From an uncultured Clostridia bacterium (GTDB taxonomy: Bacteria; Bacillota; Clostridia; Christensenellales; CASEPJ01): 8,041 nt of DNA. Positions within the stretch are counted from its first letter, which is position 1, and every line of letters starts with the position of its first letter. The DNA lies in NCBI GenBank assembly GCA_949289715.1, contig CASEPJ010000110.1, positions 1 through 8,041 of the forward strand, read 5' to 3'. Of this stretch, positions 1 to 7,314 are shown in pieces. The notes beneath the pieces were generated by a model, which ran no database searches, was not told the DNA's origin, and saw only the letters and a program-made list of their open reading frames with translations. The position numbers were made by a program, and so were the translations under genes.

Positions 1-1877
1 GGATCTATATTACCTACCGAATATTGCCCCGACTGAGTATATTCGTCTAATAAAGGAGTTTGACAAAGAATGGAAGCATTACATAATCCCGTAATACCGT
101 AAGCGTCCGCATCTTTACAAATATTAAAATATCCGTAAAGTTTTGTGGTTGCCCACTCTGTCTGAACAGGTTCCGACATAGCGGATTGACCGCTTTCGGA
201 GGGTACATAAGTCATTTCACAGTTATCGGTATATTTTAACCACCATGGAGGGAAACCTACAAGTCTTGTGGAATCTCCCGTGGTCTGTCTAATATTCTGA
301 GCATAAAGAATTTTTACCGCCGTTCTGTAATCGGTACCCATATCCTGATAAGGATCATCGTTGGGAATATAATCGGGCAAACAGTATAAATCCCATATAA
401 ATGCTTTTTTAGAAACAAGAAAATCTTTATTTGTAATCATTTCGACAAATAAATTATAATATGCCGTAACAACCTGCTTCGTATCGTATGTATAGGAATC
501 AACCACGTTACCCATATATTCGCTGCTGCAAAGTCCTGTATCGAGATATTTTTCCTTTGCCCATATATATGCATCGTTTTTTGCAGAACCGGTAGAAAGT
601 GTTTCGGTATCCCAAATATTGGTACCTTTTTCTCCGGTAAACTTATTTACAAGACTGTGTTTTACTTCGAGATCGCAATCTTCTATCAAAATAGACATAA
701 GACTGTTTACTTTCGAATCGAAACGAACGCAAACCAAATCTTCTACACCGCATATCGTCAATGCAACGTTTGAAGTGGCCGCAACATCTTCGTCCCAAAC
801 TACAAGCCCGTTAATTTTATCTTCAAACAGTCTTAAAAGCGTACCGGGAGCCGTTATGGTTTCAATTCTTTTACCATACATAAACTGATCTTCTTGCGTT
901 AAATAATCTAACCAGAACCAGTCGGTAAACGTATCGGCAGTGGCCATTCCGTCCCCTTCACTGTGCTTTTGAGAATAATGAATCCACAAATGCTGACCGT
1001 CTCTGTTTACTATACCCTGAATGGTAGAAACCAATGCGAGTATATCATAAGAAATTCTGGAATCGGTAATTCTGGAAACATAGGTTGCGCAGTCCATAAC
1101 GTAAAGAGTGTCTTCATCGTATTCGATATCATCTTCTAAAGAATTGAAGAAATAGCTCCTTAAATCCATAACTTCCATTTGAGCATCGGGAGTAATACCT
1201 GTTACTTCTATTTTTGAAATTTTTATGGACGGAGGATTGACATAACCATATGTGGAAACCCATAAGTTAACTTTATCTAGATTTTCATATACCACAAAGG
1301 TAAGCGTATATGCCGTTTCCGTATTGGCAACTATTTCAGCGCCGGAAATAGGTTTATAATTTAAAACCTTAAAATCTTTAGTATCAACCGTAACTCCGGG
1401 ATCATCTTTTTCTAAAGCATCATAACGAATATCTTTCTGTCCGTCTACCTCGTAAAAAGCCCTTATATCCATTACAGGCGTAACACCTGAAGCCGCTCCT
1501 ACAGTCATATAAAAATCAGCCTGATAATACCCTGGAACGAGAGCTCCCATTTCGGTAACGGAAACTACCGTATCGGTATACGATCTTTCTACACCGCTTG
1601 GAACGCTGTATGCTTTAGACTGAATATATGTACTTCCATTTGCGCTGACTACAGAACTGTAAGCATCGTTAAAAATTTTTAAGCCGCCATTATCTACAGT
1701 GTAAGTTTGTGAATAGTCTTCGTTAGTTGCCGTAAATTCCGTCTTATTGTATGTGTTAGTGTATTTGTTGGAAACATCATACCCTTTCACACGCTGTTCG
1801 GTAGTTGATGAAGCACAACCACTAAACAATAAGCAGAAAGCCAGCAAGAAAGCTATCACAATTGTAGTTTTTTTCAT
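1..1877 (-). CDS. Surface lipoprotein, GxGYxYP putative glycoside hydrolase family (3' end cut by window)
   Basis: The frame is open from the ATG at 1877 to the window edge (625 codons, no stop; I checked every codon), so the C-terminus is missing. The start is supported by AAGGAG seven bases upstream. Residues 1-20 are a lipoprotein signal peptide (MKK, hydrophobic core, FSG before Cys21), so the mature protein should be lipid-anchored outside the membrane. Residues about 21-250 are rich in Tyr, Thr and Val and look like a beta-sandwich, possibly glycan-binding. From about 270 the sequence matches what I recall of the GxGYxYP family: IQGIVNRDG near 286-294, PNDDP at 505-509 followed by GTDYRT, GFPPWW at 541-546 followed by KYT, and NAS near 600. 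The signature GxGYxYP motif itself would lie beyond the window. The family is predicted, not proven, to be glycoside hydrolases, so substrate and catalytic residues are unknown. It lies 374 bases downstream of the parC-like gene and probably has its own promoter. Confidence 0.8.
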   Translation of the reverse strand, partial: MKKTTIVIAFLLAFCLLFSGCASSTTEQRVKGYDVSNKYTNTYNKTEFTATNEDYSQTYTVDNGGLKIFNDAYSSVVSANGSTYIQSKAYSVPSGVERSYTDTVVSVTEMGALVPGYYQADFYMTVGAASGVTPVMDIRAFYEVDGQKDIRYDALEKDDPGVTVDTKDFKVLNYKPISGAEIVANTETAYTLTFVVYENLDKVNLWVSTYGYVNPPSIKISKIEVTGITPDAQMEVMDLRSYFFNSLEDDIEYDEDTLYVMDCATYVSRITDSRISYDILALVSTIQGIVNRDGQHLWIHYSQKHSEGDGMATADTFTDWFWLDYLTQEDQFMYGKRIETITAPGTLLRLFEDKINGLVVWDEDVAATSNVALTICGVEDLVCVRFDSKVNSLMSILIEDCDLEVKHSLVNKFTGEKGTNIWDTETLSTGSAKNDAYIWAKEKYLDTGLCSSEYMGNVVDSYTYDTKQVVTAYYNLFVEMITNKDFLVSKKAFIWDLYCLPDYIPNDDPYQDMGTDYRTAVKILYAQNIRQTTGDSTRLVGFPPWWLKYTDNCEMTYVPSESGQSAMSEPVQTEWATTKLYGYFNICKDADAYGITGLCNASILCQTPLLDEYTQSGQYSVGNID

Positions 1878-1941
1878 ACCTGTTCTCCTTTTATTTTTTT
1901 ATATTTTCCCACAACGGGTAAACATCAAATAATCTTTATTT

Positions 1942-1959
1942 GTACTTATAATCAAGTAC
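1942..1959. repeat. Operator-like inverted repeat upstream of the lipoprotein gene
   Basis: On the minus strand this reads GTACTT, six bases, then AAGTAC: a perfect 6-bp palindrome in an 18-base footprint, the usual size of a dimeric repressor site. It lies 65-82 bases upstream of the lipoprotein ATG and just downstream of the promoter candidates. It has more G and C than its surroundings. No regulator is recognised, and one copy alone is weak proof of function. Confidence 0.35.
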
Positions 1960-1974
1960 CGCCAATTTTTTGTT

Positions 1975-2024
1975 ATTATATCGCTTTATTTTATTATATT
2001 ATTTTTTAAGGTAATTTTAATCAA
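1975..2024 (-). promoter_or_regulatory. Weak candidate promoter region for the lipoprotein gene
   Basis: Minus-strand TTGATT (2024-2019) is followed after 17 bases by TAATAT (2001-1996), a four-of-six -10 match. A perfect TATAAT also occurs at 1998-1993 (20 bases from that -35) and another at 1980-1975, with no good -35 at the right distance. In such AT-rich DNA TATAAT-like words are common, so I cannot choose between them. Either choice gives a leader of roughly 90-110 bases containing the 1942-1959 palindrome. Confidence 0.3.
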
Positions 2025-2251
2025 TTCTATTTGTTTTAATAAATAAAATAATTATTAAGTTTAATTCATTTCGACCGATTTTTATCTTTACCTTGTTTTT
2101 AAGCGATTTTTTATTTTTTTAATTTTTTTATTTTTACAATTTATTTAAACAGCAAATCAATATTTATAATTATATAAACTTACAAACAAATGTATATTTT
2201 TAAACCAATGATGCCGTTTGTTGTTAGTAAAAATATTTAATATTGATTATA

Positions 2252-4696
2252 TCAATTTTTATCTATATCCATCCTATGTCTGTAGCCTCTTATCAATTTT
2301 TTATCGATAATGCTAAAACCTGCGGTATCTCTAGGCGACTCTTTAATAGACGACATATTATATACGGAAAATTCGTTGGCTTTATCCACTAAAATAATCT
2401 CGTCCTCTTTATTATATATAGAGGCAAAAGCAACAAAAGTTCCCGTCTTATCGGATAATTTATTAAATTTCAAACCTTTTCTATTTCTTGCAGAAACATC
2501 AAATTCGCTAACTTTTGTAAATTTGGCAAATCCTAAATTAGTAATCGTTACCACACAGGTATTTTTATCGACAGATGCTGCAAAAACCACTTCGTCGTTA
2601 TCGTTTAAGTTAATTCCGGCAACACCTCCTGCAATTCTGCCCTGCGTAGGAATATCTTTTTTCTCGGAATTCAATCCCATACCGAATTTTGTAACATACA
2701 TAATTGTTTTATTGGGATTGTCGTTTTCAACAGTAATAACTTCGTCGTTCAATTTTAATTTTATTGCTTGAAATATCGCATTTCTGCACTCATATTCCTT
2801 CCATTCCGTTGCCTTAACCATGCCCTGTTTAGTAATGAATAAAACCCTTCCTACAGGCATTTCGTTCGCAACGAAAATTTTTACTATATCATCGTCTTCT
2901 TCAATATCGGCAAGGCTTTGAATAGATGCACCTAAGTCTTTCCATCTGCCTTCCGGAATATCCGATACCGCTAATTTTATGCATGCGCCTTTTTTCGTAA
3001 ATATAAGCAGTCTGTCATCTCCTGCTACATTTATGGCACTGTTGGTATAAGAAAATTTAATACCTGTATTTTTTGCCGATTGCGCATAACCTTTAGGAGT
3101 AAGCAGCTTCAAATATTTTGATTCATTTAAAACAAGAACATAACTTTGAGCATCGTTAACCACGTTAGAAGATGATTTTTCGTCAAATTCTATATCGATT
3201 TTTTCAAAAGATGATACAACTTCGCTTTTTCTGTCTGTTTTATATGTGCGTTTAATCTGAGCAAGCTCTTCTTTTACTATATTATATTGTTCTTTTTTAG
3301 ATCCGATAATAATTTTCAATCTTTCGATTAATTTCTTTAACTCGGCCAACTCTTCTTCCAATTTTTTTATTTCCAAATTGGTCAAACGTGCCAATCTCAT
3401 ATCGAGTACGGCTTGTGCCTGTTTCTCGCTTAAATCGAATTTTTTTCTTAAATTTTGTTTTGCTTCTGTTGTGTTTGCAGATTTTTTTATAATTTTTATA
3501 ACTTCGTCAATATTTTTAACCGCAATAACGAGCCCTTCCAAAATATGCGCTCTGTCTTCGGCTTCTCTTAAATCATATTTACAGCGGTTCAACACCACGT
3601 TCCTTTTATGAGAAACATATGCGGCTATAATATCGAGAATTCCCATTTGCTGCGGACGACCTTCCGCAATAGCAACCATATTTACGTTATAAGAACATCT
3701 TAAATTTGTATGTTTTAAAAGCAAATCCACAATGGGTCTCGGATCGCAATCCTTTTTAACCTTAATAACCGCTCTTATGCCGTTTCTGTCCGACTCATCG
3801 GCTATTTCGGAAATATTCATCAATTCTTCTTTTTTCTTTTCTCTTAATTCTAAAATCTTTTGCAGTAAATCGGCTTTATTGACCTGATAGGGAAATTCCG
3901 TAATGACAATAGCGGTTTTATCGTATTCCGCTTTTTCTATATGTATTTTTGCCTGAAGAAAAATCTTTCCCTTGCCGGTCTCGTAAATTTTCTGCAATTC
4001 TTCTTTGGATACGACCACATACCCGCCTGTAGGAAAATCGGGCGCTTTTAAAATAGGATAAATTTTCTTTAAAATATTTTCATCGTCTGCGTATTTATTG
4101 TCAATATAACATATTACGCTGTCGATAACTTCATTGAGATTAAAAGGTGGAATCTGTGTAGCCACGCCTACCGCAATACCTGCGGCTCCGTTTACCAAAA
4201 TATTAGGGAAATGCGCAGGCAGCACATCCGGCTCCTGCAAAGTGTCGTCGAAATTTAATGAAAAAGGAACGGTATCCTTTTCAATATCTTTTAACATTTC
4301 TGTTGCAAGGGGTGTAAGTCTTGCTTCGGTATAACGCATTGCGGCCGCCGAATCTCCGTCCATAGAACCGAAGTTTCCGTGTCCGTCCACAAGTGTAATT
4401 CCCATATTAAAAGGCTGTGCCATTCTCACCATAGCGTCATATACGGAAGTATCGCCGTGAGGATGATATTTACCCAAGCAATCGCCCACTATTCTTGCCG
4501 ACTTTCTGTAAGGCTGGTCTGGGGTTACACCCAGCTGCAGCATTGTATAAAGTATTCTTCTCTGAACGGGTTTTAAACCGTCTTCCACTCTCGGCAGCGC
4601 CCTGTCCAATATTACGAATTCCGAATAGGGCATCATTGAATCGTGCATTATGCTTTCAATGTTTTTCAGAATCAAATTCTTATGTACTTCAGCCAT
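2252..4696 (-). CDS. parC: DNA topoisomerase IV subunit A (ParC-like type IIA topoisomerase, cleavage subunit)
   Basis: This subunit cleaves and religates both DNA strands, working with the ATPase subunit encoded just upstream. In the 814-aa product the winged-helix breakage domain holds KYHPHGD (76-82) and AAAMRYTEAR with catalytic Tyr122; Ile174 in NGAAGIAVG matches the DNA-intercalating Ile of GyrA. The tower domain follows, then QAQAVLDMRLARLT (426-439) and a charged coiled coil (about 440-485) forming the exit gate. Residues about 517-800 form a six-bladed beta-pinwheel. The GyrA box (QRRGGKG) is absent; only SARNRKG (735-741) and TQGRIAGG (684-691) sit at blade ends, which argues for topoisomerase IV rather than gyrase. 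In the quinolone-binding segment the E. coli GyrA Ser83 and Asp87 positions are Thr83 and Asp87. The start is fixed by AAGGAG six bases upstream; the stop is TGA. If this genome has no other gyrA, the gene could act as gyrase, so the symbol is less certain than the family. Confidence 0.9.
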   Translation of the reverse strand: MAEVHKNLILKNIESIMHDSMMPYSEFVILDRALPRVEDGLKPVQRRILYTMLQLGVTPDQPYRKSARIVGDCLGKYHPHGDTSVYDAMVRMAQPFNMGITLVDGHGNFGSMDGDSAAAMRYTEARLTPLATEMLKDIEKDTVPFSLNFDDTLQEPDVLPAHFPNILVNGAAGIAVGVATQIPPFNLNEVIDSVICYIDNKYADDENILKKIYPILKAPDFPTGGYVVVSKEELQKIYETGKGKIFLQAKIHIEKAEYDKTAIVITEFPYQVNKADLLQKILELREKKKEELMNISEIADESDRNGIRAVIKVKKDCDPRPIVDLLLKHTNLRCSYNVNMVAIAEGRPQQMGILDIIAAYVSHKRNVVLNRCKYDLREAEDRAHILEGLVIAVKNIDEVIKIIKKSANTTEAKQNLRKKFDLSEKQAQAVLDMRLARLTNLEIKKLEEELAELKKLIERLKIIIGSKKEQYNIVKEELAQIKRTYKTDRKSEVVSSFEKIDIEFDEKSSSNVVNDAQSYVLVLNESKYLKLLTPKGYAQSAKNTGIKFSYTNSAINVAGDDRLLIFTKKGACIKLAVSDIPEGRWKDLGASIQSLADIEEDDDIVKIFVANEMPVGRVLFITKQGMVKATEWKEYECRNAIFQAIKLKLNDEVITVENDNPNKTIMYVTKFGMGLNSEKKDIPTQGRIAGGVAGINLNDNDEVVFAASVDKNTCVVTITNLGFAKFTKVSEFDVSARNRKGLKFNKLSDKTGTFVAFASIYNKEDEIILVDKANEFSVYNMSSIKESPRDTAGFSIIDKKLIRGYRHRMDIDKN

Positions 4697-4702
4697 TCGA
4701 AA

Positions 4703-4709
4703 CTCCTTA
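4703..4709 (-). promoter_or_regulatory. Shine-Dalgarno site of parC overlapping the parE stop codon
   Basis: The minus strand reads TAAGGAG, so the TAA stop of the parE-like gene provides the first bases of the AAGGAG site used by the parC-like gene, six bases before its ATG. Ribosomes ending on the first gene stop on top of the next initiation site. This suggests translational coupling and matched amounts of the two subunits. Confidence 0.8.
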
Positions 4710-6695
4710 TACTACTTTATCTTTAAAACTGTCTTCTTTATTGAAATTTGCGTGTTCTGCAATATACTGTTTTCTGCTTTCCACATTGCTGCCCATAAGT
4801 GTAGAAATTATGCTCTCGGCTTCCGCTGCGTCTTCTAAAGTTACTTGCGTCAATGTTCTGTGTTCAGGGTCCAACGTGGTTTCCCATAATTGTTCCGGGT
4901 TCATTTCTCCCAAACCTTTATAACGTTGAATTTTATAACCTCTGCCTATTTGCTTTATGGCATCGTCAAGTTCAGCATCCGAATAAGCATAAACACATTC
5001 ATCTTTTTTATATACTTTATATAACGGCGGCATTCCTATAAAAAGATGTCCATCCATAATAAGTTCTTTCATATATCTGAAAAAGAAAGTCAATAAAATC
5101 GCTCTAATGTGCGCTCCGTCCTGATCGGCATCGGCAAGTATGATAATTTTATTGTATTTTAAACTTTGCGGATTGAAATCTTCAGCAAAACCTGCTCCGA
5201 GTGCGCTTATAATTGTTCTTATTTCTTCATTATCCAACACTTCGTCAACACGTTTTTTCTCGGCATTTAAAGGCTTGCCTCTTAAAGGAAGAATAGCCTG
5301 CGTTGACCTGTCTCGCCCTTGTTTAGCACTGCCGCCGGCGGAGTCGCCTTCAACTATAAAAATTTCGTTTAACTCAGCTTTTCTGCCCGTACAGTTGGAA
5401 AGTTTACCTACAAGAATGGAGTTATCTATAGAATTTTTTTGCCTTGTTATATCTTTGGCTTTTTTTGCAGCCAAACGAACTTTCTGAGCGGCTTGAGCTT
5501 TTTTTATTATGGTTTCAATTACAGTAAAATTCTTTTTGTTGTCAAGATACTCTGTAAGCCCTGCGGTAACCATAGCATCCACCGTAATTTTTGCCTCGCT
5601 GTTGCCGAGTTTTGTTTTTGTCTGTCCTTCAAACTGCGCATTGTGCATCTTTACCGATAAAACGGCAGTCATTCCCTCCCGGAAGTCTTCTCCCATCAAA
5701 TTCTCTTCTTTCTCTTTGAGATACCCGTTTTTTCGCATATAATCGTTAAAACATTTTGTATACGCTGCCTTAAAACCGGTTTCATGGGTACCTCCTTCGG
5801 TAGTAGGGATATTATTTACATAGGAAAAAACAGATTCCGTATAACTGTCGGTCAACTGTATGGCAAGCTGCATTTTAAAGCCGGATTTTTCTCCTTCAAT
5901 AAAAATAGGCACTTTAAACAGCGGTACTTTTGTCGAATCCAAATATTCAACGAAATCCACAATACCGCCCTGATAACAATATTGTTTTTTTACAAATTCC
6001 CCGTCGTCGTTATATGTATTTTCATCGGTTAAGGTAAAAGTAACGCCTTTGTTTAAAAAAGCAAGTTCTTTTATTCTTTTTGCTATAGTTTCGAAATTAA
6101 ACTGAACGGTATCAAAAACCGTGGGATCGGGTTTAAAAATAATAAATGAGCCCTTTTTGTCGGTATCGCCGACAATTTTCAACGGCCCCTTGGGATGACC
6201 CGAACGAAAAGTTCCGTCAACTTCCGAACTTTCAAATTCTTGGCGGTACAATTTTTTATCTTTATATACTTCAACGGTAAGCCATGAAGACAACGCATTG
6301 GTTACGGAAGCACCCACACCGTGCAATCCTCCCGAATAACTGTATGATTCGCTGTCGAATTTTCCTCCGGCATGCAGTTGTGTAAAAACAACTTCAACCC
6401 CGCTTACTTTTAATTTAGGATGAATATCCACGGGAATTCCCCTTCCGTTATCGTAAACGGAGGCAGAACCGTCTTTATAGAGCACTATATCTATTCTGTC
6501 GGCATATCCGTTGGCTGCTTCATCTATAGCATTGTCTACAATTTCCCATAATATATGGTGCAAGCCTTTTACCCCGGTAGTACCAATATACATACCCGGT
6601 CTAACACGCACCGCTTCCAATCCTTCAAGTACTTGTATAGAATCGGCGGAATATTCTTTTGTTTCTTCTTTTCTTAAATCTTTATCTTCGGCCAT
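4707..6695 (-). CDS. parE: DNA topoisomerase IV subunit B (ParE-like type IIA topoisomerase, ATPase/TOPRIM subunit)
   Basis: This subunit binds and hydrolyses ATP to drive strand passage and supplies the metal-binding TOPRIM domain for cleavage by its partner. The 662-aa length is normal for a ParE or Gram-positive GyrB. The GHKL ATPase fold shows EIVDNAIDE (51-59, with general base Glu51 and Mg-binding Asn55), YDNGRGIP (81-88) and the lid motif SGGLHGVG (121-128). The transducer domain has QTKTKLG (358-364) with the ATP-contacting lysine. The TOPRIM domain has EGDSAGG (449-455), PLRGK (470-474) and DADQD (522-526), followed by RYKGLGEM (591-598). KFDSESYSYSGG rather than KFGGGGYKVSGG before the lid, and FFFRYMKELI after the DADQD motif, resemble clostridial ParE more than GyrB. 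The start has GGAGGG 11 bases upstream with an extra AGGGG nearer the ATG. It is first in a two-gene operon with a clear promoter. Family assignment is firm; ParE rather than GyrB is inferred. Confidence 0.92.
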   Translation of the reverse strand: MAEDKDLRKEETKEYSADSIQVLEGLEAVRVRPGMYIGTTGVKGLHHILWEIVDNAIDEAANGYADRIDIVLYKDGSASVYDNGRGIPVDIHPKLKVSGVEVVFTQLHAGGKFDSESYSYSGGLHGVGASVTNALSSWLTVEVYKDKKLYRQEFESSEVDGTFRSGHPKGPLKIVGDTDKKGSFIIFKPDPTVFDTVQFNFETIAKRIKELAFLNKGVTFTLTDENTYNDDGEFVKKQYCYQGGIVDFVEYLDSTKVPLFKVPIFIEGEKSGFKMQLAIQLTDSYTESVFSYVNNIPTTEGGTHETGFKAAYTKCFNDYMRKNGYLKEKEENLMGEDFREGMTAVLSVKMHNAQFEGQTKTKLGNSEAKITVDAMVTAGLTEYLDNKKNFTVIETIIKKAQAAQKVRLAAKKAKDITRQKNSIDNSILVGKLSNCTGRKAELNEIFIVEGDSAGGSAKQGRDRSTQAILPLRGKPLNAEKKRVDEVLDNEEIRTIISALGAGFAEDFNPQSLKYNKIIILADADQDGAHIRAILLTFFFRYMKELIMDGHLFIGMPPLYKVYKKDECVYAYSDAELDDAIKQIGRGYKIQRYKGLGEMNPEQLWETTLDPEHRTLTQVTLEDAAEAESIISTLMGSNVESRKQYIAEHANFNKEDSFKDKVV

Positions 6696-6706
6696 TACCC
6701 CTATAT

Positions 6707-6748
6707 CCCTCCGATTATAATTTTAACATAAAAATAAATACAAGTCAA
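6707..6748 (-). promoter_or_regulatory. Sigma-A type promoter and short leader of the parE-parC operon
   Basis: On the minus strand TTGACT (6748-6743) is followed after exactly 17 bases by TAAAAT (6725-6720), preceded by TG one base away (extended -10, TGTTAAAAT). Transcription should begin near 6713-6712, directly at the GGAGGG Shine-Dalgarno site (6712-6707). That gives a leader of only about 17 bases before the ATG at 6695. A TATAAT at 6719-6714 is too far from the -35 (23 bases) and would remove the ribosome site from the transcript, so I reject it as the main -10. Confidence 0.75.
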
Positions 6749-6884
6749 TTTTATACATTCCATATATTCTTAAATTTATAAAAAAATAAATAAATATTCA
6801 TATTATAAAAAAAATTTTATATAAATTATAATTATGAAATTTCCGTTTTATATAATAAAAATCAAGAATTAAATATTACCCCTG

Positions 6885-6918
6885 CTATATTTAATTACCA
6901 TATCGAATTTTAATATAG
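6885..6918. repeat. Imperfect inverted repeat in the AT-rich spacer
   Basis: CTATATT (6885-6891) pairs with AATATAG (6912-6918), and the inner segments TAATT and AATTTT can partly continue the stem with a one-base bulge around a loop containing CCATATCG. It is AT-only in the stem, so chance is a real possibility. Confidence 0.25.
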
Positions 6919-7026
6919 ATAATATTTAATAATATCATTTATATAATAATATAAATATACAAGTTATATAACAATTTGAAAATTTATTTTTTTAAAATCG
7001 ATATTTAAACTACAACAAAAATTCAT

Positions 7027-7054
7027 TCTATAAATAGCTCGACCTTTTTATAGA
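7027..7054. repeat. Imperfect inverted repeat (hairpin) in the AT-rich spacer
   Basis: TCTATAAA (7027-7034) pairs with TTTATAGA (7047-7054), followed inward by one T-T mismatch and an AG/CT pair, leaving a loop CTCGAC. The loop and inner stem hold a rare cluster of G and C in this spacer. It is palindromic, so it could form in a transcript of either strand. Confidence 0.35.
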
Positions 7055-7080
7055 TATATAAAAAATAATAATTTTTAAAT

Positions 7081-7125
7081 ATGTATAAATTTGCATAATA
7101 AATATTTTTTTGCATATTTATACAT
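7081..7125. repeat. Long imperfect inverted repeat in the AT-rich spacer
   Basis: A 10-base arm ATGTATAAAT (7081-7090) pairs perfectly with ATTTATACAT (7116-7125). After a single T-T mismatch, TGCA (7092-7095) pairs with TGCA (7111-7114), giving 14 of 15 pairs around a 15-base AT loop. The left arm resembles that of the hairpin at 7027-7054 (both contain TATAAAT and a T-T mismatch). At this AT content some such repeats are expected by chance. Confidence 0.35.
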
Positions 7126-7263
7126 TTTATCAATTGAATTATTTTAGTTTTTGTATTAATATTTTTTTGAATATAAATACTTTATTAATATTTAAAATTT
7201 AAATATAACTCAAATTATAATTAACGATTTTTATTAAAAATATATATTCTTTAGTCTTTTTTA

Positions 7264-7285
7264 TTTATATTTATATTTATATTTA
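7264..7285. repeat. Short hexamer tandem repeat (TTTATA, about 3.7 copies)
   Basis: TTTATA is repeated three times in perfect tandem and followed by a partial TTTA. It lies just downstream of the terminator of the 7371-8041 gene. It may be only a low-complexity consequence of the AT bias, although such tracts can vary in length by slippage. Confidence 0.5.
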
Positions 7286-7314
7286 AAAAAACATAGTTTA
7301 TCAAATGATAATAT

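Larger units (their letters stand above)
1878..2251. other. AT-rich intergenic spacer between the parC-like gene and the lipoprotein gene
   Basis: This stretch has no credible ORF on either strand and is about 17% GC over 1921-2220 by hand count. It must carry the 3' end of the topoisomerase transcript and, if separately transcribed, the promoter of the lipoprotein gene. I see a Shine-Dalgarno site (AAGGAG on the minus strand, 1890-1885), an inverted repeat at 1942-1959 and weak promoter candidates near 1975-2024. No GC-rich intrinsic terminator follows the parC-like stop; the only hairpin there is a 6-bp AT stem (2242-2256) that overlaps the stop codon. Confidence 0.85.
6749..7314. other. 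Extremely AT-rich gene-free spacer
   Basis: I counted 68 G or C in the 600 bases 6721-7320, about 11% GC, far below the flanking genes. No ORF with a plausible ribosome site is present; the longest ATG ORF I followed (from 6834, plus strand) stops after 12 codons. There is no tRNA, rRNA, DnaA-box cluster, parS-like site or insertion-sequence end that I can recognise. The stretch contains several imperfect inverted repeats, listed separately, and a short hexamer repeat near its right end. Confidence 0.85.

Noticed and set aside
619..888. Plus-strand ORF of 89 codons opposite the lipoprotein gene
   Set aside because: It lies wholly within the lipoprotein frame on the other strand, has no ribosome site and has no protein-like features; it is a shadow of the real gene.
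1905..1920. Possible DnaA-box-like word (TTTCCCACA) that might hint at a replication origin near type IIA topoisomerase genes
   Set aside because: It is a single imperfect match, with no cluster, and no dnaA, dnaN or recF gene is in the window. The AT-rich spacers do not contain consensus DnaA boxes.
1908..1922. CCC-GTTGT-GGG mini hairpin upstream of the lipoprotein gene
   Set aside because: The stem is only three base pairs and is followed by A-rich rather than T-rich sequence on the minus strand, so it is neither a terminator nor a convincing riboswitch element.
1747..1932. Plus-strand 61-codon ORF with a hydrophobic C-terminus
   Set aside because: Its hydrophobic stretch is the antisense of the lipoprotein signal peptide and the spacer beyond it; no Shine-Dalgarno site is present.
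4379..4923. Overlapping plus-strand ORFs (65 and 142 codons) around the parE-parC junction
   Set aside because: They arise from antisense reading of conserved gene ends; the junction is fully explained by the parE stop and the parC ribosome site.
6714..6719. Perfect TATAAT as the -10 box of the parE operon
   Set aside because: It is 23 bases from the TTGACT -35, and initiation from it would start inside or after the GGAGGG ribosome site; TAAAAT at 6725-6720 has the correct 17-base spacing and an extended TG.
2310..6720. Plus-strand ORFs of 62-153 codons opposite the parC- and parE-like genes
   Set aside because: All are antisense to strongly conserved topoisomerase coding sequence and lack ribosome sites or recognisable motifs.
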